Shown here in pieces: positions 11,503-22,806 of a stretch of DNA of 64,000 nucleotides. Made by a program: the position numbers and the translations under genes. The notes beneath the pieces were generated by a model that saw only the letters and a program-made list of their open reading frames with translations, did not search any database and was not told the origin of the DNA. How positions within the stretch are numbered: position 1 is the first letter of the stretch; every line of letters begins with the position of its first letter. This stretch comes from Chaetoderma sp. LZ-2023a (lineage: Eukaryota; Mollusca; Caudofoveata; Chaetodermatida; Chaetodermatidae), in NCBI GenBank assembly GCA_034401795.1, contig CM067369.1, forward strand, positions 137,652,496 to 137,716,495, in the 5' to 3' direction.

Positions 11503-13010
11503 TACTCAAAATCATTAATTTGTTCTTAACAAGTGGCAATGTCCCTGACCTGTTCAAAACTGCAAACGTGATTCCGTTACTAAAAAAGGCATCACTAGAC
11601 CAAAATGTGCTTGGAAACTACAGACCTGTTTCAAATTTACCTTTCCTGTCAAAAGTATTAGAACGAGTTGTCGCCAAGCAGCTCAATGATCACTTAGTAA
11701 GAAATAATCTTCTGGAACCTTTTCAAAGTGCATACCGCGAACTTCACAGCACTGAGACAGCCCTACTGCGCGTACAAAATGATGTCTTATGTTCCATGGA
11801 TGAATGCAAGTGTGTTTTACTAGTTCTCCTGGATTTGTCTGCCGCATTTGACACTATAGACCACGATGTCATGTTATCTAGATTAGCAGAACTGGGCATT
11901 TTAGACACTTCTCTTGCTTGGTTTTCATCATATCTCAGAAAACGCCATCAAATGATCATTGTGAATAATATCAAATCATAGGAACATGAATTAACATCAG
12001 GTGTGCCACAGGGGTCGGTCCTGGGACCGATCCTTTTTACAATCTATACAGCACCCCTTGGAGTGCTATTGCAGTCTCATGGCATAAGTTACCATTTCTA
12101 CGCTGACGATACACAGCTATATCTCGCATTCTATGCAAATGACCAGGTGAATGCTCGTGAGCGTGTTGAAGACTGTGTTCGTGACATTAAACTATGGATG
12201 TTAAGCAACTTATTGCAGTTGAATGATAAGAAAACTGAAATTCTGTTAATAACCTCACCGCACCTAAGACATAAGGTTGACATCACCAGTTTGCACATTG
12301 GGGAGGCTGACGTATCTTTCAGTGCAAGTGCCCGTAACATAGGCGTAACATTTGACAATTCCCTATCGATGGAAGCTCATGTTACCACTGTCTGCCGTTC
12401 CATATTCATGAACATTCAGAACATTAGCAAAATTTGCAGCTTCCTGGATGAAAACGCGGTCAAAACTCTCGTACATGCTACCATCACGTCATGCCTGGAC
12501 TACTGTAACTCTCTGTTAATAGGCATACCATCTAGCCAATTAGATCGTTTACAGACAGCGCAGAGTACAGCAGCTAGACTGATTACACACCAAAAGATTC
12601 GATCATATCACACCTGTCCTATTGGAGCTGCACTGGTTGCCTATAAGACAACGTATATGGTACAAGGTGGCGTTGTTGGTGTTCAAGTGCCTAAATGATC
12701 TGGCCCCACCGTACTTAAAATCCTTAATCCAGCAAAGAGCAGCACCAAGGTCTCTTAGGTCTAGCACACAATTACTATGTACCATACCAAAATCAAACAT
12801 AACTACTGGTGATCGTGCATTTTCTCGAGCCGGTCCGCGATTCTGGAATTCTCTTCCACCTGAAATTAGAAACTGCTCTAAAATTGACTCATTTAAATCA
12901 CTGCTAAAAACATATCTTTTCCAAAGAGCATTCTAAATTTTGTAAAGCGCTTTTGAGCAATTCAGTTTGGAATTGGCGCTATATAAATCCGACATACATA
13001 CATACATACA
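11490..13010 (+). mobile_element. L2/CR1-type LINE, 5'-truncated
   Basis: A reverse transcriptase remnant is followed by the 3' end GGCGCTATATAAAT and then a short ACAT microsatellite. That 3' signature is typical of the L2 branch of CR1-like LINEs. The endonuclease domain is absent, as in usual 5' truncation. It sits inside the hAT-like ends at 11193-14320. Confidence 0.85.
11493..12936 (+). pseudogene. L2-type LINE reverse transcriptase, broken
   Basis: The motifs are [48 protein letters not shown] and [12 protein letters not shown] with the catalytic YADD. The C-terminal part reads [20 protein letters not shown] and AFSRAGPRFWNSLPPEIR, and the frame ends at 12936. An in-frame TAG at about 11979 follows NNIKS, and the frame shifts once near 12600 before LHWLPI. 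It is therefore inactive. The [10 protein letters not shown] wording points to the CR1/L2 group. Confidence 0.88.
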
Positions 13011-13019
13011 TTATCAAAG

Positions 13020-13700
13020 TCATATGTCCAAGCAACATAAAATGATCCAAAACAACGTAAGAAATAAAATGCGGTTGGATTGCATCTTACGTTGGAAGGC
13101 CAAATTAAACTCTTGTGATTGGAGGCATTCCACTGAACTATATCAGGACTGGAAGGAGGCCTTCCAAATAAAAACAGGTTTTGTAATGATGCGAATGCGA
13201 ATATCCCAAATTAATAATAAATATGTACAGAAGATAATGTTTTTAAAACAATTTGAGCAATAAATTCACTATTTTCTACTCAGCATATGCATTCAGCAGT
13301 ATATTTATTGGCAAGATTTTTGTTCATTTGGGAGGATTTCGTCCCGACCGAATTGATTACATTATGATAATTAGATGACGATGATATCTCGCACTCTCTA
13401 GCATATGGAGATTCCCCTGTATAATGAATGTATTCTTGCATCAAAGATGGTTTTATGCATTCTATTATGGTTAAAGTATGAAATAAACTTGTTAATATTA
13501 ATAAAAAATAACCAGATATTTAGCCGATAAGCAATTATTATTATTTTGAATCTAGCGGTAAAGTTACCAATTTTTGTTCGTCTGAAAAATATGTTTTGCA
13601 ATATTTCTGAACTACGACTGCGTATTATATAGCTGCATAAGGCTTTTTTTGCTCATATTTTGTCAAATTTTCCCCTGCGTGTTATCTATTAGTGCGCAAA
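13020..13700 (+). repeat. Unclassified interspersed repeat E, forward copy
   Basis: This stretch shares long blocks with the reverse complement of 41930-42600, including GATTGGAGGCATTCCAC, TTTTATGCATTCTAT and TTAATATTAATAAAAAA. No convincing protein is encoded. The two copies lie about 28 kb apart in opposite orientation. Confidence 0.65.
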
Positions 13701-13817
13701 CATATCCGTAAAAGTAACCATTTTAGGGAATGGATTTCAATTTTTTCATGAACACCTTGTCCAAATAGAAGCCTAGGCTTTAAGCCTTAATGTTGTTCAA
13801 AATAATGTAAAAAAAAT

Positions 13818-13895
13818 TTCAATTTGCAGACCAAGTGAAGACTATTTTAGACATTTTTTCAACAATAGTCTTCTTTTGGTCTGCAAATGGACATT
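13818..13895. repeat. MITE family B, deleted copy
   Basis: Left-arm start CAATTTGCAGACCAAGTGAAG and right-arm end TTTGGTCTGCAAATGGACAT meet after a short centre; the middle of both arms is gone. It is followed by family B outer sequence ending GTTAAAGGGTTAA. Confidence 0.7.
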
Positions 13896-14639
13896 TCACA
13901 AGACCACTACAGAAGCCGTCTTTGGCAGATATGAGTGTTAAAGGGTTAATAGGCAATTACAAAATTTACTAGAAATGGTCATATTGCTTCTTACCATTTT
14001 GACCGATTTCAACCAAGTTAGGCTGAAAGGATGTTACATGTATGATCATAGGCTCTAGAACTTCCATTCAGAATTTTTGTCCGTAAATTTTTTATGTGAA
14101 AACCGCAGATTTTATTGAAAATGTACCGGAAATTCTCACATGTTGACCCTTTGCCCTAGATAAAGTGAATTCCATATGATTCACTATTTTCTGTTGAACA
14201 TTTTGAAACAAATTTGTCTGTCTTTGACCTAGCTATTGATTCTTGGAGGTCATGGAATTTCTTAATTTTAGTCATGGAAAAGTCATGGAATTTCAAATAC
14301 TGAAAGGTGTACAAACCCTGTAACTTGTTCCATTTTGCACCCATCTACCCTACATTACAATGAGATCTTTCCTTTCAGAGTTAGTTAACAAGTTTTAGCA
14401 CATGTTCACAAACAGACAAAGAATTTAGAAAATCAATTAACTGTCTCTGTTTTTAGACAATTTCCAAATTGGACCATATGTTAAGCTATTTAGGGTTTGA
14501 AGTTTATTATATATCTTGATAGTATTTATCAGCATATTTATGCCCTAGTGACCGATGCAAAATCGTTTTAATTTATGAGACCTTGAATTCAACTAACCAA
14601 AATTATTCTGGTCTCAGAAGGTGAAACAAATTCTAACAA

Positions 14640-15450
14640 AACCTTCCTTAACCAGAGATGGGAGGATATCAGAATGCTACCAGTGATACAGAGTGCCCAT
14701 CAGGTTGTAGCCAGAAGTTCTTATCTGGAGCTCGTTCTGTAAGGAAAACTTAACAGAGTGCTCTACTAGAAAAGCTCTGCAGAAACAAGTTTCTCCAACG
14801 GAACGCTACGTTTTGTTAGAGCACTCTGCTATTTCACGAAACATGTTTGGAGGTGACTCGCGAAAAACAAAACATGTTTTTTAATCTGTGACATAATTGC
14901 ACGCAAAACAATGTCATACATCGTAGAGGCAATATGTATGATGTCATAAATGTATCGTGCAAAGGATGCTGGTATTGCGTTTTCTTAGCAAACATCATTC
15001 CATATAGAATAGTTTTGTTACAGAGCGCTCTAACAGAGTGATCTATTGAAACTATTTTTTGCACCTACGGAACATAAGGCTGGTCGAGGTCAAAAGCTAT
15101 TCTGATGTAGACAACCTAAACACTTGATTTGAGATCAGGATCCATCATGTCCAATCCCCTATCTATGCCGGTCATGCCACAAGCTTCTGAGATGGTTGCA
15201 GAAAGATTTCAAATATGTCTTGTCCCAGTTCACGAGCAAAACGTCTGTCAAAAAGTTTTTATGTATGGATGTTAATCAAGACGGTGATAGACTGAGGTAT
15301 CTTTTTTGAGGAAATGTGGAAATAATATTTTTGTCAAGCCAGCAAGAGATGACACATGTTGGATTGATAAATCAGGCATTTTGAAAATTCTTGAGACACC
15401 CATAATGGACAACAGAGGCAGATATGTGTTTGACAAAAATATAGATGCTG
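14640..15450 (+). other. Coding-like remnants, unidentified
   Basis: Three short stretches read like decayed coding sequence on the + strand. One at about 14641-14740 reads TFLNQRWEDIRMLPVIQSAH (a different frame gives a Cys-bearing alternative, TECPSGCSQKF). One near 15147-15270 begins MSNPLSMPVMPQASEMV. One near 15309-15427 contains CGNNIFVKPARDDTCWIDKS. No complete domain or splice pattern joins them and no family could be named. Direct repeats of AACAGAGTG at about 14752 and 15034 bracket part of the region. Confidence 0.3.
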
Positions 15451-15462
15451 AGAAATGATTTG

Positions 15463-15463
<1 letters not shown>

Positions 15464-15528
<65 letters not shown>
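15464..15528. repeat. (AT)n microsatellite
   Basis: About 32 uninterrupted AT dinucleotides. Open frames of alternating Ile and Tyr across it are artefacts. Confidence 0.95.
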
Positions 15529-15530
<2 letters not shown>

Positions 15531-15654
15531 TGCTGCTGATACACAAGATCGGCTTTTGTATTCTTTGGAACATCTGACTCCCACCTCCATAGAATATATA
15601 TATATCAGTAGAGCTCAGAAATAGCTTAACATGATTCCAAAACAAAATGTACTG

Positions 15655-15743
15655 TGGAATATTTTGGGCTTAATTTGATTGGAAGCCATTGCTGCCCAAG
15701 GCAGCAAATGCACCCAATAAAATTAAGTCCAAAATGTTTAATA
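15655..15743. repeat. MITE family A copy
   Basis: AATATTTTGGGCTTAATTTG on the left, TTAAGTCCAAAATGTTTAAT on the right, centre TTGCTGCCCAAGGCAGCAA. It shows matching changes in both arms (GGGCTTAA against TTAAGTCC). Confidence 0.75.
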
Positions 15744-16253
15744 CAAAATTTCTTATATCGTGTTCAAAATTAATATGTTTCTGTTTTGGGCACATTCTAT
15801 CTGTAACTTATTTATGAGCTGTACTGTAATTCTACATGTACATATACATAATGATGTTAATTTTCCTGAAAAATAATTTTCAGAAAATTTTCCATTATTT
15901 TCTGGAAAATTTTCGACTTTTGTCTTAGATGTCATTTTTTGTATTTGTTAAAAGGAAACACGTTAAATACTTAATTAGAATTCTTCCTTTCAAATCGGTG
16001 AACAAACGACATCATGTGCATTATGCATATCAAATTACAAAATATTTAGTGATAAATGTAAATGGTTAAAGAGCTGGTGGAATGAAAGCTGGTGGTCTGA
16101 AATCTAGTTTTAAAGAACTGGTAGAAGAAAGACTGGTGTGCATTTTGAAAACAATTTGACTGAAAGTTGTTGCTGTCTTACATGTAAGCATTATTAGCCC
16201 TTTTAATGCTACAGTCCCATAAAACTGAATTTCAAGACAATGATACAGGTAAA

Positions 16254-16323
16254 CTGTTGAATATTTTGAAACTAATTTGACTGCAACAGCTCCTAGTCAA
16301 ATTAGTTTCAAAATATTCAACAG
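16254..16323. repeat. MITE family A, short copy
   Basis: CTGTTGAATATTTTGAAACT against AGTTTCAAAATATTCAACAG, with a short centre GCAACAGCTCCTAG. The arms are perfect over the outer 30 bp or so. Confidence 0.9.
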
Positions 16324-16838
16324 AATATTAATTTATCAACCTTGGTGTATACATGCATTGTTAGGTTTAATCATATGTAAATGTAACAAAAGTAGGTCAC
16401 ACCTGGTTCTACAATTCAATATGATCAACTCTTTTATTCCCCAACAAGTATTGGAGTATTAGTATTAATATAAAACATGTTGCTGGTGCACTTTTTCTAT
16501 TAATTAGTTTACGTTAAAAATAATTCTATGAATAAATAATACAATTTAAGTTTCAGATAAAAACTGGAAAATGAAAATGTCTGGGTAACTTTCGGGAAAA
16601 TTTTTCGACCTACATCATTACATACAACTAGTCATATGAGACGAACACATATTTTCACCAGTACAGCTTTTGTTAAAGGTCTTGTGAGGACTTGCGGTCG
16701 ATAACGAGTTTTAATTAATTTTATGGTCTGCTACACTATTTAAACACAATAGCGTCACTTTGGAGTGAGAAAAATATGTTAGGCAGCCCAAATAACGAGA
16801 TTAAATGACGCATCAATCTGAATCACATCACCACTCGC

Positions 16839-18571
16839 TGTGACGTCACACCGGGAATGGCGCTGTGAGCTGGGTCAATATTTTTCTGTCTGTAGTACAA
16901 AGGTAACATATTTTAAAACGTGCGTTTAACAGGATAGACTTCACCTACCATAACATAAATTATGTCAGGTTGAAGCCAAGTCTTCAAGAAATAAAAAAAA
17001 TCATGATTTTTAAAAATCTATTATGGTATTTACTCATTTTTAATGGTTTCATGGATATCTATATTCGCATAATAATAGGCCTATAACTACGGTAAACCAT
17101 GGGCAGTGCTGAAAATCGGCAATATTTCAATGCATGTGACAAATGCTCTATAGTCTAGTGGGCCTAATTGCGGATCCATTACCATTCTTGAAAGGACTGG
17201 GTGTACTATGTACTGTCTGGGATGGATGGATGTGAGCGTGATGATCGAGGTTGGTGGGAGAGGTTGACGATGGCTATAATTGTACAACTTCATATCTAAA
17301 TGTATAGGCTACAGAGTGCAGTTACAACTTTTTCTGAAGATTACGAATCTACAATAAGTGTGTCAGTGTGGCCTATGTGAAATTTCCCGTGATTAATGAT
17401 TAGAATGCAATTGTTTACCTATAAACTTTTGGCAATGTGTTTGGATATTAATAATGTAGAGGCATGTACGGGTCAACACGTACGTTGGTGGGTGGGGGTG
17501 GGGGGGTCTGTGACAACCATATGAACTATATCGTTTTCAAACCAACTTCTTCCATGTATGGAAGTAGCATACACTCATATTTCAATGTTATGAAAAAGCA
17601 AAACTGTAGCGGATGAACAAATTTTAAATAGGTAGGTGTACTGACAGATGTTCAGAGGTCGCTAGCGTATCATCTTTAGTTACAGTGCAGCTCATAAATA
17701 AGTTTAAATGCTTCCAAAGCAAAAACACAAATATGGTAGTTAGAACCATATGAACATGATACAAGAAACATTATGTTGAATATTTTGAACACAATTTGGG
17801 TTGAAATCCAACCCAATTATGATCAAAACATTCAGCAGTATATGTTATTTAAGTTGTACTATAAACATGCGGACGGCAGTGAAAGCCTCGCTATGCACCT
17901 CGACTGCTGCCTAAATTGTAAACAAACCATGTACTGTCAATAATATGTCAATGTAGACTATACGCAAATAGATTAGTTTTGATTAGATTTATATCTACCC
18001 GACATTTTAGTTAACTTTAAACACATAACTGGAGTAACTGCTATAGTGCAATCATAAATTTATTCATAAGCCTACACAATGGTAAATTGCGATCATACGT
18101 GCACTGAGCGGTGTAGGCCTACTTAACTAACATTTAAAAAGTTGTGTACATGCATGCCTATCATATATGCAAAATCTCTGCAGTCAATCCAGAAAGATAA
18201 CATATATATGCATTTGTAGAATTGTATTCCAAGAAGTGTGTGGGTGGGTTTGATTAAATATAGCCTAATTCACGTACACGAAATCCGATGTTACTGTCAC
18301 CTCTAACAGGCCTATATGTTACAATTGTGATATCAGGCACCGTTACCATGAGGTCTGTCCTTTAAATTTTAATCAACAAAAATATCATCAACTTCAATAT
18401 TATTGAACCTTTGTGCATCTCGAACAATGTAGTGTCCCTGCGTGAACAATGAATTGTCAAAGAATAGGTGCATAGGTGCCTAATGCGCGCAACAGTAGAG
18501 AGCCCAGCTATCCTCCCCGAGATAATGATCTAGACTAATAGGAATTGGTGTCATCCCGGTGTGACGTCACA
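16839..18571. repeat. 18-bp inverted repeat 1.7 kb apart, with CRE-like TGACGTCA
   Basis: TGTGACGTCACACCGGGA at 16839-16856 is repeated exactly in reverse complement at 18554-18571. It could be the ends of an unknown element or two CREB/ATF-type sites. The outer flanks share only ACTC. Confidence 0.55.
17773..17837. repeat. MITE family A, decayed copy
   Basis: ATGTTGAATATTTTGAACAC against ATGATCAAAACATTCAGCA, with inner arms GGGTTGGA-type and TCCAACCC. Confidence 0.7.
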
Positions 18572-19849
18572 ACTCTAGTGTGATAGCTAAAAACGTTTGG
18601 TTGTCAAGGTGGTTGCTATATGCTTATCTCAGCTTTGGCTGGGCCGATTACAAAAATTTAAAAAGCATTTTGTTCTTCTAGTAAAGGAGAATCTGTAATA
18701 TGATTGTCAAGTTAATCAGAGCGATCGGTTATCTAGTCCTCATAACATCTTTCAGTTCCAGATTTGCATAACAATTAGCAGTTAGCCCGACATGTTACCC
18801 CTCCTATTTTTGATAACCTGTTTAGAGATTCTAGTCAAAATGCTGGCGTCTTGGAATGTGTCTGATTTTCTTCAAGTATGTTGCTGAGAGTTGTTGCAAA
18901 TGCACTTTGCAATGATTTTATTGTCATTATTTGAGGGATTTCTCGCACATTCTTTGACCGATGCTTTCTTGACCAGGGTGTTTGGCAGCATTCAGAGGTA
19001 ATATGGGAGCATGTCAAATTGGAGTTATGCTCAGGCAGACCGGGTTATTCTGGTAGCATGTACTTTGTGCATGTTTTTTCTTTTGAGACATCTTCATAAA
19101 ACTACAGTCGTCTCAAATTTTCTTTCTCTTGGCGTCTGTACTCAAACATAGAAACATCTAAAATTTGTGTTCCGCTCTTGCTAACTTCTAAATTTTGATC
19201 AACTGTGAGCCTAAAGTTTCTGGAAGTTTTTCTAGTCGAAGGAAATTAATTCTTCGACAGTGTTAAGCTTAGTGTATCGACTTGAATTAATGTGAAGCCA
19301 GTTATAATTTGTGTGCTCTCACCTTATTAATTTTTACTGTTCACGTTTGATGTGAAAGGCATTTTTGCTTGGTGTTGGCACTTGGGATAGTTTCAGCTGG
19401 CCTAACTGGTTAATCCATAGTCGATTGTACTGTGCACACTTTTCTTGGTTTTTGGCTAATGCAGTTGTTTCATTCAGAGTTAAATGTGTTAGTTTGAGGA
19501 CACGAACCCGGGACACAAGATGCCAAGAGCTAGGAGGCATCTTTTCGCTGCTTAACAGCAGGTTACCTGTACCAATTTGAACCTATACCAAATTGTCCAG
19601 AATAATCCTTAATTTTATTCACTTCCGTTTTCATTATTTCCACTTCCGCTTTATCTGTCCCTTTCGCTTTACGAAGAGGCAGGGATAGTGGAAATACAGT
19701 CCATTTTTATAGGGCCCTTTATGATTCAATTTCAAGTAACTGGTACAGAGGCGCCTCGCAATATTGTCAGTTAGATTTTGTCATAATTTTTACTGTCTGT
19801 GAAGAGAATTTTGAGAACGTTTTGCTGACCCAGTAGAAGCAAGTTTTCA

Positions 19850-21430
19850 GATAGCAGAATTTACAGATAGCCAGCACTGAGATGTTATTTTGTTCGGGAA
19901 ATCCTTGTTTCCTGTAGTGAAGCAAGTTATTAAGTTTGCAGTTAGCATTAGAAGAGAGCCAGTGCTGAGATATTTCTTATTATCCAGTAGATTCCGGTTT
20001 CCTGTTGAAGCAAGGTGTAGACAGCAGTCAATTCATAGATAGACAACATTTTGTTATATTCAGTAGATTCCACTCTTGATTTTAGGAGCAAGTACAAAGC
20101 TTTTACAGAATCATTGTTCAGCACTTATTTTCTTAGTATTCAGTAGATACTGCTCTCGATTTTTAGAAGCAGGTACAAAGTTTTTACAGAATCATTCCCA
20201 TTGTAATCAGTTTAGAATCACACCACATAGGCACACTCGTTAACATTAGGACATACAGAAGAAGAATTTTTGACTATTTTTTACACTACACTTAGGAGCT
20301 ACTTTTCAGTAGTATTTTATCGTGCCGTTATTATTTCCAAGTGCCTTGCTGATGCTAAGAAGGTACCTGCCTGCATTAGCAACGGTTCGAGTATTGTGAG
20401 GTCATAATCTTTCTGTATCGATTAATTATCTAGTGTGTCCGGACTCCCCTCTGGTTAGGCTAGGATAGGTGAACCAGATTTCTTTCCACATTTTGGATGC
20501 AAGTAATGAAATTGCTGGATCTAAATTATTAATTATGGCGTTCTAGATTTAACCTTTATGGTAAAATCGCATCCTGAATCTAAATTAACTAATCCGGTTT
20601 CTCATAAACCAAGCGTAGTGTTACAGGGAAGGGACGGGCCATCCTCAACACAGGGTAGTCTAAACTTTAATTTTACTTGATCGCTTTAGTTAAAACTTGA
20701 TCTCCGTTGTCCGTGATTTCGAACCATTCAAATTAGCTAAATTGAGTCTAGAAACTCGGACACATCTGTAGGACAAAGGTCATAGGTCATGGTCATCAAT
20801 TAAGTCCACCTGTACTCACTCGGTAGTTAGAGAGATCACTCTTCCTTCAATAGAAAGGTGAGCTAGGCTCTTTCAGCTCCTGACTACCAAATTTCAAGGA
20901 GATCTTTCTTATACTTTTATACTTAATCTTATTTACCTGCTGTCTCAGGATGTAGTCACTCGGAGTCCCAGCCCACTTACTTATATAGTTCTTAGAATAA
21001 CTTTCAGGTGAAAACATCTTGATTACCTGTCCAATAAGCGGCACAAGATTCTTTACTCGAACAGGTTATCCTAGGATTGTAGGCCCAACATGCTTATAGA
21101 TAGTGTTCCGAGTTCTTCTTAGTATTGTTGACTTTCAACATCAGTTAACAAATTATTTAAGCCTGATAGAATTTATATTGGAGTGTTGTTGCCAGATAGT
21201 GTGCTCTATCGCTATCGTCTACGGTACAGAACCTGAGCATTGCTAAGCGTTGCCAGATTGTTACCAGCAGAATATTTCCAAAATAACTGTAGGCATTATT
21301 GTCAGATAGTGCGCTAAACTGCTATCACATGTGGTACAAAAATCTGAGCATAGTTAACTGATGCTAGATTATTTAAGATTCAAACTTAGTCTCTGAGTTA
21401 GCCATTGTATAGGTTGCTTAGCTGACATTT
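19850..21430 (+). repeat. Diverged local duplications
   Basis: Paired segments occur in tandem: CAGTAGAT...GATTTTxxGAGCA...TTTTTACAGAATCATT near 20060 and 20140; CAGCACTGAGAT and CAGTGCTGAGAT near 19870 and 19960; GATAGTGTGCT and GATAGTGCGCT near 21190 and 21305. It looks like an old array or duplicated non-coding element; its family is unknown. Confidence 0.4.
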
Positions 21431-22196
21431 ATTTTCAATTTATACCAAGTTTGATGAAAATTATCCAGTCAAATTTTAAGTACGTTTTATTTAAGTTGTC
21501 CTTGATACAACGGCGCACTTTACACTACACATTAGTTGGATAAAATTTAACCCCTGGCTAAGGATTGGAGTAAGAAATTATAAGCTAGTTATCTAGTTAT
21601 TTAGCCGATAAAGATCGACAAGTTGTTTGCTAACTGAGGATTACTTGTGTAGACTAAGAAGTTTGCACAACCCCAGTGTTCAACCAACTTGACGTAATCT
21701 ACCTTTGCTTAGCCTTGTAGCAAAACATTTTCTTCAAAGAACTTCTGTTCTTCTTTTTGATTTAGTAGACTAGGCACCAGTCTTTAGTAAACTCATTAGG
21801 AATTTGATGCAAACATGTCCTTTTGCATTCTAACAACCTCAGCACTTGCACGGGCTGCACTACTAACCTGCGCTTCAACCCTTTTTCAAGACTCTTTTGT
21901 ACGGTGTATCTTGAGTGTCATCTGACCCACAGTATGGACTTTTATCTGCTTGTAGTCATTGGATCATTCAAGCAATTCAGGCGCTTGAGCAGTGCATGGA
22001 ATACAGCAAGATGGGAACTCCTGTAGCCTTGGGAGCAGGGACAATTTTGTTTGTGGATAGAACAACTGGTTGGTGTGATGGGTGATCTGTTGAGACAGAT
22101 TTCCCAAGAAGGGAAAGTAACTGTAGGGGAAGTGGGAGGAGACGGGGCAAATTGTGGTGCACACACATACACACACACAACAGCCTGAGAACTCAC

Positions 22197-22337
22197 CATC
22201 TTTCCTGATGAGAACACCAAAACCGGTCTTCATTTCGACTGTGATAGCACCACCATCCGGGTTCACTTTTAGGCTTTCAGCTTTAACTGCGCCAAAGAGA
22301 ACTCCGGGTGGCAACACAAAGATCAACAAGCCAAGAC
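22197..22337 (-). CDS. Possible internal exon of an unrecognised gene
   Basis: On the minus strand an open segment of 141 nt lies between an acceptor-like TTCTAG (just above 22337) and a good donor GTGAGT (at 22196 downward). It has phase 1 at both sides. The translation contains LGLLIFVLPPGVLFGAV, a probable membrane segment, followed by AESLKVNPDGGAITVEMKTG and FGVLIRKDG. I do not recognise the family. The pyrimidine tract before the acceptor is weak and no partner exon was found, so this may be a fragment or chance. It lies about 250 bp from the SIL1 start on the opposite strand. Confidence 0.33.
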
Positions 22338-22542
22338 CTAGAATGCATCACACTTACACCAAATTAGCATCACACCATGACCAGCAGAGCATTGCGCTCC
22401 AGTTTCGCTACAGTATAATGTAATTAAAATAAAATATATAAATTCCATATTTTCCAATTCCTAAATATTAAATTTTGTCAACAAAGTTGTTTATTTATTT
22501 TAAGAATTAGGGTATCAATTTATTTACTTTGTACTATTTCAG

Positions 22543-22583
22543 GTAGAATATATGTGTACATAGCTCAGCATTTGTCTATCAGG
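22543..22583 (+). promoter_or_regulatory. SIL1: SIL1 5' untranslated segment with splice acceptor and short uORF
   Basis: The sequence TTTACTTTGTACTATTTCAG ending at 22542 is a strong 3' splice site, so the first coding exon probably starts at 22543 and an upstream non-coding exon exists. A tiny upstream reading frame (ATG TGT ACA TAG) starts at 22552, out of frame with the SIL1 start at 22584. It could lower translation. Confidence 0.5.
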
Positions 22584-22806
22584 ATGAAGTGTGAGAAGAC
22601 ACAGCACATAACCAGTACTGTTCGACGTTGGAACATCCTCAGTCTACTTTTGTTTGCTTTTTGTTGTCATCACCATATGAGCACAACCCATAATCTGTCA
22701 CATTCTGCTGGTCAATCAAGCAATGATCAGAGAGAGGACAAAGCAGAGACTAGACAGTCTAATGCCCTGGTTATCAGTGATCAGAATGGAGATGATGATG
22801 ATGCAG
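22584..22806 (+). CDS. SIL1: SIL1 coding exon 1 (signal peptide)
   Basis: Start MKCEKTQHITSTVRRW, then the hydrophobic core NILSLLLFAFCC: a classic ER signal peptide with two arginines before the core. A polar acidic stretch ending NGDDDDA follows, with an NLS-type glycosylation sequon (HNLSH). The donor is CAG|GTATGG, phase 1. The next intron is 16.2 kb. Confidence 0.82.

Larger units (their letters stand above)
11193..14320. mobile_element. Element with hAT-like ends and a 6-bp target duplication
   Basis: The left end CAGGTTCGCAC (11193) and right end GTACAAACCCTG (to 14320) are imperfect inverted repeats, each followed inward by repeated TCATGGAA motifs. The flanks carry the same 6-bp direct repeat TAACTT (11187-11192 and 14321-14326). 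The 3.1-kb interior contains an L2-type LINE (about 11490-13010), an unclassified repeat and a family B remnant, and no transposase. Termini of this kind occur in hAT elements; a 6-bp duplication is shorter than their usual 8 bp. Confidence 0.62.
16330..22190. other. Long non-coding stretch
   Basis: No supported gene, RNA gene or transposon protein. It contains one decayed family A copy (17773-17837), a widely spaced 18-bp inverted repeat (16839 and 18554), and several diverged local duplications between about 19850 and 21430. Frames up to about 70 codons are present but lack coding character. Confidence 0.5.

Noticed and set aside
9198-14320. One large hAT element from 9198 to 14320
   Set aside because: The flanks of these two ends do not match (GTTATA against TAACTT), whereas 11193 and 14320 are flanked by identical hexamers.
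15272-15645. Three minus-strand frames with long Ile-Tyr runs
   Set aside because: They are translations of the (AT)n microsatellite at 15464-15528.
19334-19580. Overlapping frames of about 70 codons on both strands
   Set aside because: Composition is not coding-like and no family is recognised.
22154-22423. Plus-strand frame of 89 codons
   Set aside because: It overlaps a CA repeat and has no splice or family support; the minus strand is the better candidate there.
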